NCBI GenBank assembly: GCA_038373865.1
Contig: JAXGGA010002354.1
Span: 1-64,000 of the forward strand
Direction of reading: 5' to 3'
DNA length: 64,000 nt
From: Uloborus plumipes
Taxonomy: Eukaryota; Arthropoda; Arachnida; Araneae; Uloboridae
The first letter of the stretch is position 1. Each line of letters starts with the position of its first letter. The notes under the pieces are model-generated. The model saw only the letters and a list, made by a program, of their open reading frames with translations, made no database searches and had not been told where the DNA came from. A program made the position numbers and the translations under genes. Shown here in pieces: positions 42,451 to 53,500 of the stretch.

Positions 42451-42844
42451 GGGGCCGTGGTAGCAAGATCGGTAAGGCGTCGGACTCGTAACCGCAGGGT
42501 CCCGGGTTCAATCCCAGCCGATCAAAGATCCACCGTCTTCATTAATGGTGGCTTGGGGACGTTCAAAATGTTCGTGGCCACAAAGTCCTCCAAGTGAAAC
42601 GATACCTCTGGAGATGCTGGGCCAAGGGTTTGTTCTTTTTGAACCAGACCAAGAACCGAGCAGAGAGCTCTTCAGGGCCCCATCCGGTCAAACCACGAGT
42701 TGTACGTTCGGGGGACCCTGGAGTGTGATGTAAGGTGAAAATCAAAACCAACTGGAACCATGTACATACTGGAGAACAGGGACTCTGCATCCATTCTCAT
42801 CAACCCCTCCCGCACCTTCGGCGCCAAATGAAATGAAATGCAAT
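42451..42844 (+). mobile_element. Complete tRNA-derived SINE, 394 bp
   Basis: The head is tRNA-like: A box tggtagcaagatcggtaagg, anticodon loop CTCGTAA (CGU, Thr type), B box ggttcaatcc. A ~280-bp unique body follows, then a short aatg/gaaat-type tail. The 10-bp target duplications gaatgcagtt (42441-42450) and gaatgtagtt (42845-42854) differ at one base. Transcription by RNA polymerase III would run on the plus strand. The 62-87-codon frames inside are not genes. Confidence 0.85.
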
Positions 42845-42854
42845 GAATGTAGTT

Positions 42855-43291
42855 TTCCGAACTGAAGTGAAGCAAAGTATGTTTACGTTGCGGATTGGGA
42901 AGAAGAAAGAGTTGAACCAAGAACTTTTTTGACATAGTCTTGGAATGGTTTCCCTATTTTCATAGAATCTGTAGACTCAGTGCATGGTTAAGTAGCACCC
43001 AAGAATTTAAAACAGCAAATTGTGCATCGAAGCTGAAAAAGTTATATTCTTCCCTTCAAGTAAATCGGCTACAACATGAGGTATTTCAGTAGATAGATAA
43101 CGCAAATAGGGGCGAGTCTTCACTATTGTCCGTAATGGACTCATGTGGACGCTTGTGTTCGTCGATAGTTGCAGAATTTAAAATCATCCATTTGTCTCCG
43201 TATTCATTGGGACTGAAAAATTAAGGTAGGTGGACAACTTTCATGCATCGCAATTTTTGTTGTACACAATGTATTTGAGATGATTTTTAAA
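42855..43291. other. Non-coding spacer
   Basis: Nothing recognised. Confidence 0.5.
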
Positions 43292-43293
43292 TA

Positions 43294-43843
43294 CAGTGAA
43301 CTCTCACTTATACGCCGTGCCGCCTCATTTATGCGCCTTTTTCACTTATACGACGATTTTTAGTGGTCCCGGCACATTCCATAGTAAAATAATGATAATT
43401 CCATTCGTTTATGCGTCGCTCTAAAGGTAAATATTTCACTTATGCGCCGAACTATTCGTAAAATTTAAACAATTTAATTTATTTTCCTAAAAAATGAGCA
43501 TGTTTCTTCACTTTCCTCTTTAATCTTTCGCTTTTATGGCTCATGGAAGTCATTTTTTCCGCCTGAACTAGAGTTCGGAGAGGGACAATTATCTATTATG
43601 GATCGTTTTAAAAGGACCAGTTTGCGATTAGGTACGCTACAATTTTTGTTTTCTCCTTATCATTTCAGTTGCCTAACCGTGATAATATGACCATTTTCTA
43701 TTGAAACCTTCTTATTCATGCTCTCATTAGAACTTATGTTGCATTTTAGACTTTTAAATAGGCTTGCTCACTTATGCGTCTCTCTCCCTTATGCGCCTTT
43801 TTCTGTTGGTCCCTTGGGCCGGCCCATTAGCGAGAGTTCACTG
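43294..43843. mobile_element. pogo/Tigger-type MITE, 550 bp, complete
   Basis: CAGTGAACTCTCACTTATACG and the inverted ...CGAGAGTTCACTG with TA on both sides. Internal copies of cacttatgcgcc and its variants repeat the terminal text several times. Its right part equals 1-214. No transposase. Confidence 0.85.
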
Positions 43844-43845
43844 TA

Positions 43846-44407
43846 GCTTCAGTTTCCGTAAAAAATATCCGAGAAAAAATGTTATTTTGTGAAAATTCGA
43901 TTATATATTTTTTGGCTATTAAACAAAAGTTTGATTTTCGATCCTTTGTTTACATATGAAGGGGCTTGGCAGATGAAGGGGTTATGTAACAAAACCCTAA
44001 TTGCGAGTAATTAAAGTTAATATTTTTGTTGTTGCAGTTGTAGCTTTTTTGTTTTCTCTTTTTATCGTAAAGTGTGAGTATGAATTTTGTTCCAATGACA
44101 TCTACTTTTTGATGTACTAAGTTTAATTTGCTAACCTTGTATCCATTGCTTACCATTGTCCGGATTGTATTTTCAAAAACTGTTACGTAGACTCTTCATC
44201 CTCCAAATCCTTCATATATGTGTGGATGAAATTTCATTCATCAGTCCTGTTGAGCAACGTACTCGTCGTCACTCACCAATTAAGCGATTGAATCATCAAT
44301 CATCTGTTCGTTGCTTCTGTTCAACATCACATTTCAGGAAGCAGTAAACTTTTTTTTTTTGCCTCAACTGAAATTTTTGATTCACGCTATTTTAAAACTT
44401 TAGACTA
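43846..44407. other. Non-coding spacer
   Basis: Opposed 60-70-codon frames near 43950-44347 lack motifs. Confidence 0.5.
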
Positions 44408-44553
44408 AGGGCCATGCTCCACATCAGCGTAAAACGCGACCGAAACTGAAGGCAGAAACCGAAAATCCGGGTACTTTCCATAGGAACACCATTGAATCCA
44501 TTTTACGCTTCTGCCTATTTTTTCTGCTTTACGTCGATGTGGAGCATGGCCCT
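44408..44553. mobile_element. 146-bp foldback MITE
   Basis: Ends AGGGCCATGCTCCACATC and the inverted GATGTGGAGCATGGCCCT, continuing inward as gcgtaaa/tttacg. Target duplication not resolved. Confidence 0.75.
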
Positions 44554-44782
44554 AACTTGGTGAAAGTCATCGAACAGGGAAACTAATCTTTCCTTACTAT
44601 TAGGGATTCACCGATTAATCGGCCACTTTTGCCGAATTAAATGGCTACTTTGAAAAATAAATTAAAAGCACTCCTAAATTAGAGACCAACATAGCCTCCT
44701 GTCTTTTTTAAATTTTCATGTCTAGTTAACCTAATTAACAATGTGTTAATAAGGTTGTGTGAATTTAATTTTATTAAAAATA

Positions 44783-45333
44783 CTGTCGTCCCCGCTTAAT
44801 CGGGTAACGGAAAAACGAATATCCCGCTTGTACGAATAAAACCGTCCGGAACCGAACATTTCCCCAGAGATACAATGTTAAATATCCCCGCTTAATCGAA
44901 TAGTTTCCCCGGATAATCGAATAATGTGTCAGCTTTGACAAAAATTTTTGCAAAGAGAGTCAAATAAAAGTGTTCCCACAAGACCTTGAACAAGCAAACC
45001 ACTATTGTGAACTTTTTCAAGAAATGATAGTGAAAGGCGGAAAAATACTTTTTGTAACACAAGTTGAAAGTTTCTTTTTTATGATTTTTATATGGCCATA
45101 CAATATTTATACTCTGTTATTATACTATTTTGTTGTTTGCTTTGCTTATTTCAAAATATTTTTACGATAACATTATTTCCTTTTATATAGCTATCTCTTT
45201 ATTATTATTAGGTTTTGACACAAAAGTTGTGAAAATGGAAAGGTAAAAAAATGTTCCCCGCTTAATCAAATACCCCGCTTAATCGAATAAAGTTTCTTGG
45301 AACCGACAGTATTCGTTTAAGCGGGGCCGACAG
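44783..45333. mobile_element. Tigger-like MITE, 551 bp, with empty-site proof
   Basis: CTGTCGTCCCCGCTTAATCG ... CGTTTAAGCGGGGCCGACAG between TA duplications. The paired copy at 45839-45950 reads attaaaaaTAatatt without the insert, so the empty site is in the window. Internal ccccgcttaatcgaata words repeat the TIR. Confidence 0.9.
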
Positions 45334-45838
45334 TAATATCTATTGTCTTCAAAAAGTAACTTTTAAGCGTAATACAGAATTCCACAAAACATTTCATTCA
45401 AAAATGAAAATTTAAATTTTAATGCTCATCTCATATCAAGCAGTTGCGTATCTAGAATTGTTTCCTGGGAGCGGTTAAGTGGCACTTCTTAAGAAAGTTT
45501 TCGAAATTCAAGTCCTAGAGAAAAAAAAAGGTTTCTTCGTGAAATTAACGAGGGAGTGGGGGGCTATCTCTCGGCAAATTTCCAAAAGTTAAGTCAAACC
45601 GCCATTTTAAAGTAATGCCTTTTTGCTCAAAAATCGTAAGCAAAAACCAGTCAAATAGAATTTCCTTCACAGGAACGAGATAAGCGTGTCTATTGCTTTC
45701 TGATGCAATCGCCACAGCTTCTTCATCAAGGTGGAAAGTAGTTCTTCTGTTTTTCACGCGGTTGCAGCGCTTACAGAGGCTAGAAGGGGGTACCCGGTTT
45801 GCTCCCGACTACCCGGTTTTACCCAACTTTCCCCTACT
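45334..45838. other. hAT interior, non-coding
   Basis: No recognisable protein; a 70-codon minus frame at 45545-45757 has no motif. Confidence 0.5.
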
Positions 45839-46370
45839 CCTAAATTAGAGACCAACATAGCCTCCCCCTCTTTTTTAAATTTTCATGTCTAGTTAACCTA
45901 ATTAACAATGTGTTAATAAGGTTGTGTTAATGTAATTTTATTAAAAATAATATTAAAATTGGTTTAAAGAAATAGGATAAGACTTAGAAATTATTTTAGA
46001 CTCATTTGGAAAGTGGAAAAAAGCCTTTCAGAAATATGTTAACAACTATTTATTAAATCAGACTTTGCAAAGGAAAAAAAAACAATGATGGTGGAGTTAG
46101 TAGTATTAAAAATAATTATCAAGATCGTTAATCGGCCCATTATCAAAAGCCGATTTATCGGTAATCGGCTTGTTTGCTTATCAGTGCATCCCTACTTTCT
46201 ATACAGTTTCAAATTCTTTCCTGTACTTAGCCGCTTTTTCATTCGCATCGCCATTAAAAATTCCCCTTTTATTCAAAGACGTATGAAAATAATCAATTGA
46301 GAAATGAAATTTGAGTTGGCCTTCGCATCGCATCATTCCTTTTGTTTTCAAGGATGAAATCTTATTTTTA

Positions 46371-47150
46371 CCCGACTACGGCAAAGCCTAAAGGAAGGGT
46401 TATGTTTTTATCAGTCTGGCTATGTTTGTGGTTAAGGATGTTCCACCGTAGCTCCTAAACTATTCATTCGATTTTGATGAATGAGGTGCCAATCGATTCG
46501 TTTTCGAGTCTCGAGTGTCATAGGCTACTTTTTATTAGAATTTAACAAGAGGAAATATCGATTATTCCTAGACAAGCACCGATTTTTACCGATATTTTCG
46601 GAGCTAAGTGTGTTCAACAATGAATTTCCAGTGTAAGGCTTACCTAGATTTTAGCATGAAATTAGTTCAAAGCAAAATATATAGAGAAGATAGTTATTAA
46701 ATATTTGTTTCAATTCATTATTTTGCACATGCATTTTTCCAGTTAAACTTGAATTTCAAGGTTTTTGTTTTGACAACACTTGATTCTCGTGACGTGAAAA
46801 CTTGTATTTAAATAGGCAAAAGTTTCATTACCCGACTACGGCAAAGCCTAAAGGAAGGGTTATGTTTTTAGCAGTCTGGCTATGTTTGTGGTTAAGGATG
46901 TTCCACCGTAGCTCCTAAAGTATTCATTCGATTTTGATGAATGAGGTGCCAATCGATTCGTTTTCGAGTCTTGAGTGTCATAGACTACTTTTTACTGGAA
47001 TTTAACAAGAGGAAAGATCGATTATTCTTAGACAAGCACCGATTTTAACCGATATTTTCGTATCTAAGTGTGTTTTAGTTCAAACAAAAGTCGCAATCAA
47101 CAATGAATTTTCAGTTTAAGGCTGACCTAAATTTTAGCATGAAATTAGTT
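46371..47150. repeat. Helitron/Helentron-type block in two tandem copies (460-bp period)
   Basis: cccgactacggcaaagcc...ggaagggttatgttttt begins at 46371 and again at 46831. The copies share over 300 bp (gttccaccgtagctcc, atgaggtgccaatcgattcg, caagcaccgatttt). The second copy runs into a helicase fragment at 47149, which is why I place it in the Helitron group. Confidence 0.65.
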
Positions 47151-47349
47151 AGCACTTTGAATGAGGCAGTAATTGACGTTGGAAGATAATTTTGCAAAGG
47201 GCCAAGTTTACGTCGCATTAAGTAGGGTAAGGACATTGGAGGGTTTATTTATAAGCGATCTGCACCCACGGAAACTTTTAAGCAACCCTCATGATTCAGC
47301 GTCTTTGATGGAATTGGAAAGGCTGAGAAATTTTGACACTGCTCAATAA
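47149..47349 (+). pseudogene. Helitron PIF1-type helicase C-terminal fragment
   Basis: LNEAVIDVGR in one frame, then after a small frameshift FAKGQVYVALSRVRTLEGLF from 47191, ending with a natural-looking TAA at 47347. QVYVALSRV is helicase motif VI of the Rep/Hel protein. Only the last ~65 residues remain. Confidence 0.75.
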
Positions 47350-47493
47350 AAATTACCCAAATAACGTTTCATACTTTTTTGTTATGTATATTTAATTTTG
47401 TAATGGATATTCATTTGCTAATATACAGTGGAGTAAAATAAAAAAGTTTTCAAAACCTGTAACCCGACTACAAAAAAGCTCTAAAAAGTAAGA

Positions 47494-48052
47494 AATAATA
47501 ACAAGTTTAAAAAACTATAACCCGACTACACAAAAAAAGCACTGAAAGGTAAGAAACAAGGTAGGTGCTATTTAATATCATCGTCTTATTAAATAAAACA
47601 AGACGTTTGATATCTTAGCTATACCTGTTTATTTAGTTCTACGACTTGAACTCTCTGCAAGTTCCACATTAACAACATAATTCAATTCAAATGCTGTAGT
47701 CGTGCGTTACAGAAACTACAGAAAAACAATTTGATAGAATAACATTATAACCTAATTTACGATTCTTGTATATACATAGATAAAACTAATATGTTTGCTT
47801 GTGTATAAAGTTTAAATGCTTGCTTTCTGAAGTTGACAACGCACGACTACAGCATTTGAATTGAATTACGTTGTTAATGTGGAACTTGCAGAGGGTTCAA
47901 GTCGTAGAACTAAATAAACAGGTATAGCTAAGATATCAAACGTCTTGTTTTATTTAATAAGACGATGATATTAAATAGCACCTACCTTGTTTCTTACCTT
48001 TCAGTGCTTTTTTTGTGTAGTCGGGTTATAGTTTTTTAAACTTGTTATTATT
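47494..48052. repeat. 215-bp-arm inverted repeat, 129-bp spacer
   Basis: Arms 47494-47708 and 47838-48052 are equal in length and differ at only a few positions (for example aacataattc versus aacgtaattc). Each arm contains ctataacccgactacacaaa. A shorter variant of that text (gtaacccgactacaaaaaag) lies just outside the left arm. The cccgactac word is shared with 46371, so this may be a Helentron-related non-autonomous element. Confidence 0.85.
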
Positions 48053-48055
48053 CCT

Positions 48056-48090
48056 CAAAATGAATGAATGAATAAATAAATAAAATTAAC
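48056..48090. repeat. aatg/aata microsatellite
   Basis: Short runs of aatg and aata immediately outside the right arm of the inverted repeat. Confidence 0.7.
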
Positions 48091-50415
48091 TTTATAGAGA
48101 ATTTAAATGCATGATCTGATATATTATCTAGAAAAGATAGTGAGTATTTAAGAAGACAAACTTTTATTTTCTATTGAAATGCTATTAATGAGATATAATT
48201 AGCTAATAACGCAAAATGCAATGATGCTAACATGTATTTTTGCAGCCTTTCTAGAAATGCATATTAAAATGCTCACAATATAAGTTGTCAAATTCTAAGA
48301 AACACAACACATGATCAGGTAATAAAACATTATTTTATTAAATTTCATTTGATTATTTTTAAAGGTTCTTTTGATTGAGACATTGAAGAAACCTTTTCTA
48401 ACTGATTTTGAAATTGTGGGTAAAATGTACAGAATAGGTAAAGGATGCCACAAAAAGAAAATTTATGTTTTAGCATCGAAAGATATTTATAATAAATTCA
48501 CACAAGTACTACATTTTTCCTTTTGACATCGTTTTATGAAATATATTACAGATAAACATTTTCAAAGATTTCAGAAAATTTTCCATTTAAACGAATGAAA
48601 GAAGTGTAAATGTTCGTTTAAAAAAAAAATATTGCTTCGTTGAATTCAGTGACTATGTTTAAAAAGCTTTAGTTTGTTGCGTCGCTATTATTACTGCTGG
48701 CAGACATTTGAAAGAACGTCTCAGTGCAGTCTGTAAATGTATGATTAGTCTTTCTGAAATTGCAATAACGTTTATGGTCTCTCCAAGACTGTCCTTGACT
48801 TAAGTTCTAGATATTTTGTCCAGGTATAACAGTACTCTAATTATTATAGTTCGTTGAACACGTAAGCGAACATTTGATTCGTCAGAATATATGCATTTTG
48901 TTGCCGAAAATCTTTTAAAACTATTTGAAAGATTTTAAGTCTTTTTTCGTTGAAAAAAAACCCTTAGGAAATAATACAATTATTTAGATCCAAATGATGA
49001 GTTGTGGTTATTAGAAAAATAGCCCATTTTCTGCATTAAATAACTACCACTGTTTATCGCTTATAACGTAGAAAAATACGATAGTTTCTAGGTGACAAAC
49101 AAAGTGGATTAAATTTCATAAGATCATTTGTAAAAGCACTTGAATGCGGGTGAAAGAGAAAATAGGAAACACATTATAGAATACATCGAAAAGAGAGAGG
49201 AAAAAAAATCAATCGGTTCAATTTTAGAATTAAGATCTTTGAAAATTGATTAAAATAATTTTAAATAATTGGTAGGAAATACGTAGTTTGTTTCGGGAAA
49301 AATGCTTTACTTTTTTTCTGTTCTTCTTTTTAAATTTTTTAATTTTAGTTGAAGAATGCAATTTTTATCAGAAGAAAGTGCTCAAAAATCTAAAAAAAAA
49401 ATGCAGAAAGCGTCTTAAAAACTTGTTTTGAACAATATAGAAATCAACAGTATTTCAGCGGGGGGAAATTGATAAATTGGAAAAATCCTTTAACAGGATT
49501 TTATTAGAACAGTAACATAAAAAATGCTTTTTGAATTAAAAAAAAATAATTCAATAGATAACTCATAAGGTAATCAGTTAAGTTTTACTTAGCTTACAAA
49601 ACATTTTTTATGGATATTCTACAATGTTGTTTTACTTAAATAAAATAAAATAATTTAAAAGAGAGAGAGATAAAGAAGAAAAATAGCTAGTAAAAGACAT
49701 GTTTAATTGAGGCAGGCATAACGCAAATAATATTTGATTTTCTATTTTTAACTAGGCTAGCTATTATACTGTACTTTTTTGTATTTTAATGAAGATGCTT
49801 CATACTACATTGTATTGTTTATATTTTATAAATAAACAAACAATAAGTATTTTTTTATTGCTAAGTACTTGAACCACTATGTAGTACTGCTAGTTCGTTT
49901 TTAAAACGAAATAAATAAAAAAATAAAGTAAGAATAAATAAAATGAATTGCATATTCTTACTTCGCATTTAAGATAAATTTAATTTAAGTTAAAGTGAAA
50001 TTAATCACTTTGTGTCTTTCAATAGTGTTCACGTATTTTTAAATAGAATGAGCGTATGCTTATACCAGAACAGTAAAGCTAATTTAATTTTTATTTATTT
50101 TCATGAATGATTAAGAAAAATGTATTTAAAACGGGTCAGCATCTAAATCAAGCAGTACGATTATACTTAAGAAAGAAGATATTAATACTTTCTTTGAGAA
50201 TACACTTTTAAGAAGCCACGACGAAGAAAACGTTCGCTTACGTCCAACTTTTATTTTCTCAATTTCAAGGAATAGTTTGTAATGGAATTTTTCGGCATTT
50301 GGAGTAACAGTTATAGCAGAAGAGATATTTTTTTGTAAAATTTAAGGTATGCTGTGTTAAGAAAATTCCTTGTTTGCAAAGTTTATCCAATAAGTTTTTA
50401 GAAAGGGGTGCTGTA
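48091..50415. other. AT-rich non-coding region downstream of the structural gene
   Basis: No transposon ends, RNA genes or coding motifs recognised in 2.3 kb. This is the longest stretch without visible repeats and may hold 3' regulatory sequence. Confidence 0.5.
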
Positions 50416-50421
50416 TTTATT
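50416..50421 (-). terminator. Candidate poly(A) signal
   Basis: AATAAA on the minus strand about 115 nt past the stop codon. A second AATAAA overlaps the stop itself (50535-50540). Which is used cannot be told from sequence. Confidence 0.4.
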
Positions 50422-50536
50422 ATCTAACATAAGTTGAAGTATTTCTTTCAATTTGTTTTAAAATATATTTCTTGAGTTGAAATTTGCCTTTTTTTGTGGA
50501 TTTTCGTTCAATACTTTCAGTACTGAGGCTTTTTTT

Positions 50537-53500
50537 TTATTTAATGCTTTTGCCACTGTAGCTTCTTAGAGCCGGGAACGAATAGCTTCTAATTCCTCCA
50601 ATGCTGCTTAGGCCTCCGAGGTTGCTAAGTCCGCTTGTTCCATAGGATCCTAAAGCTTCTCCAATGCTGTAGGAAGTGATACCTCCAATATTGCCTACTC
50701 CATAGGAACCCCCAGTGCCTCCTAGCGCGTAGGAAGTTGCACCACCAATATTACCTACTCCGTAGGATCCTCCAGTTCCTCCGAGGGTATAGGAAGTTGC
50801 ACCACCAATATTGGCAACTCCGTAGGAGCCTCCAATGCCTCCCAAGGTATAGGAGGAAGGTACTACAGCAGATGTAACGACTGGAGCAACTTGAACTCTT
50901 GAAACGGCTGGTGCAGGAGCAGCTACGCTGGTATACGCTGGAGCAGCGATGCTGCTGTACGCAGAAGCACCGTAAAATGGAGTACCCTTGGTACTGATAA
51001 TCGGGGATGGTGCAGATACGGTGCGGATAACTGGTGTAGGAGCTGCTTGTAAAACAGTTGGTGCAGATACCCTTTGGATAACGGGAGCTGGTGCGCTAAT
51101 GACTTGAGCTGGAGCTCTATAAACCTGTGCTGGTGCGCTTATGACTCGAGCTGGAGCTCTGTAAACTTGTGATGGTGCGCTATAAACCTGAGCTGGAGCT
51201 CTATAAACCTGTGCTGGTGCTCTAATGACCTGAGCTGGAGCTCTGTAAACCTGTGCTGGTGCGCTATAAACCTGAGCTGGGGCTCTGTAAACCTGTGCTG
51301 GTGCGCTAATAACTCGAGCTGGTGCTCTGTAAACCTGTGCTGGTGCACTGTATAATTTGGGCGAAACGGGAGCAGGTGCAGATATCACTTGGACGGGTGC
51401 AGCCACTCTTTGAATGACAGGAGCCGGGGCGGAAACTCTCTGAATGACAGGGGCAGGTACAGCCACCCTCTGGATGACGGGAGCGGGAGCAGCCACCCTT
51501 TGGATGACAGGGGCTGGAACAGCCACCCTCTGGATGACGGGAGTGGGAGCAGCCACTCTTTGGATAGTGGGAGCGGGAGCCTCCACTCTTCGAATTATAG
51601 GAGCGGGGGCAGCCACTCTCTGGATGACGGGAGCAGCCACCCTTTGAATAATAGGAGCGGGAGCAGCCACTCTTTGAATGACAGGAGCTTGAACAGACAC
51701 TACATTTGGTGCTGCTGAGTACAAAACTGGAGCTTGTGCTGTAAGCAGTCCGGATCCTCCATAGCTGGGAGCTGAAATAGTTCTATATGCTGAACCTCCA
51801 TAGCTAGGTGTTGAAATAGTTCTATATGCTGATCCTCCATAGCTAGGCGCTGAAATGGTTCTATAACCTGCTCCTCCATAGCTAGGCGCTGAAATGGTTC
51901 TATATGCTGCTCCTCCATAGGAAGGTGCTGAAATAGTCCTGTAACCAGCTCCTCCATAGATTGCTCCTAAAAGAGAATTTTTTTCTCAATAGCCAGTGAG
52001 AGATATAATAAAGCAATGTCAGTACTGGAAATGAGAACCTCCAATGGTACCTCCAACTCCATAGCCAGAAACCGGGTAACCTCCAATCAAACCGGAGGAT
52101 CCATATCCTCCTTGGCCATAGGAGATGCCCCCAATGCCTCCAAGGGTGGAGTAGCTGATTGGACTTTGTGCTCCATAGGAATAGGAGGAAGGATAGTAGC
52201 CCAGTGCAGCCGCACAAGCAATCACAGATAGTAGATACGGGATGTTCTATGAGTATAAACATTACAAATTGATATCATTCGTTCACATGTTTGTTTATCT
52301 GTTACATAAATATAGAAAATATATTGGTATAATACTCATTCTTTATCTGATATTTTTATGCTTTTAAACCCGAAAAATTGCATTTTTATTCGGAGCTCGT
52401 TTACATTTATAGTGAAAGGTAATTTACCTGCAAAAGTGCAAAACGCTTGTTTTTTCACAAAACAAAAAGATTATTTTTAACCTAAATATTTTATAATATA
52501 TACAACTAGCTGTACCCGCCCGGCGTTGCCCGTGCATTTAGAAAATGCAGATAAGTGAATAGCGCAGGAATAGTAGTGTGTATAGCAACAAATCACAATA
52601 GTAGCAATTTCTAGTGTAGACAAAAAATAGCTTACTTATTGTAAGTATGTATATATGGTAGAATGTGTATATTGTATGTATGTAAGAATGTTGTATATGC
52701 ATGAAATAAGCATGGAGCGCTGTGAACGATGAAGGAATATAAAAATAACAAAAGGCAAACATTATTTTTAAGTTATTATAATTTATTCCTTAAAATTATA
52801 TATCATTAAACAATTACGACAGTAACACTATTAAACAATATCAATCTCTTAATGCTATAGCGTGAACAATATTTTTTGTTAGTCCATCTTTAGCTAACAC
52901 AAACAAACTGGATGGTTTACCCACTCGAGAGCATGCCACGTATAATTGTCCGTGTGAAAAACATGGTGTTCTCAAATCTAAGCCACAAACAGACATCGTT
53001 TGACCTTGGGATTTGTTGATAGTCATTGCAAATGCCAATCTAATCGGAAACTGAATACGTTTGAATTGAATTGGCATATCTGTAGGTGTAATAGGAATCG
53101 ATCACGTTTTTCATTAATTTTTGAATGACTAATCGCGTACCGTTGCACAGCCGGGGCGGGTTCAAATTACGAAGCAAGATAATTGGAGATCCAACCTTTA
53201 TTTTTTAAAAATTTGTGTCACTTTAATGGTCGTTCATACCCCCCCCCCTCTCGCAGTGAAAAAAAAAAACATTACACAGCAGATTTTGCCTAATAACTCA
53301 ACACTCATGGTGTTTGATACGTTTTATTTGTTTGTAATGATGCTTTTTGGTCACAACCAATATGAAAATCACAAAAAATAGTTACTTTAATTTTTAACAT
53401 ATATTTATCTTCTTCAGAATTTTTGACTTTTAATTTTACCTTGAATTTGACGTAAATGCAAGGTATAAAATACAGAATTTTATAAAGGTACAAAAATTAA

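Larger units (their letters stand above)
44601..46194. mobile_element. Non-autonomous hAT, 1594 bp, containing a Tigger MITE
   Basis: Ends TAGGGATTCACCGATTAATCGGC and, inverted, TAGGGATGCACTGAT...GCCGATTACC. The flanks cttactat (44593-44600) and ctttctat (46195-46202) are an 8-bp duplication with one change. Two ~105-bp direct copies (from cctaaattagagaccaacat) lie at 44674 and 45839. The first is split by the MITE at 44783-45333. Confidence 0.8.

Noticed and set aside
51389..51718. 109-codon plus-strand frame rich in Ser/His/Asp
   Set aside because: Antisense shadow of the repeat exon of the structural gene.
52000..52040. Unspliced end of exon 2 as the true C-terminus (stop at 52019)
   Set aside because: A phase-consistent GT...AG intron of 72 bp joins it to a long frame with the same Gly/Tyr/Ser style; the combined length is exactly 550 codons.
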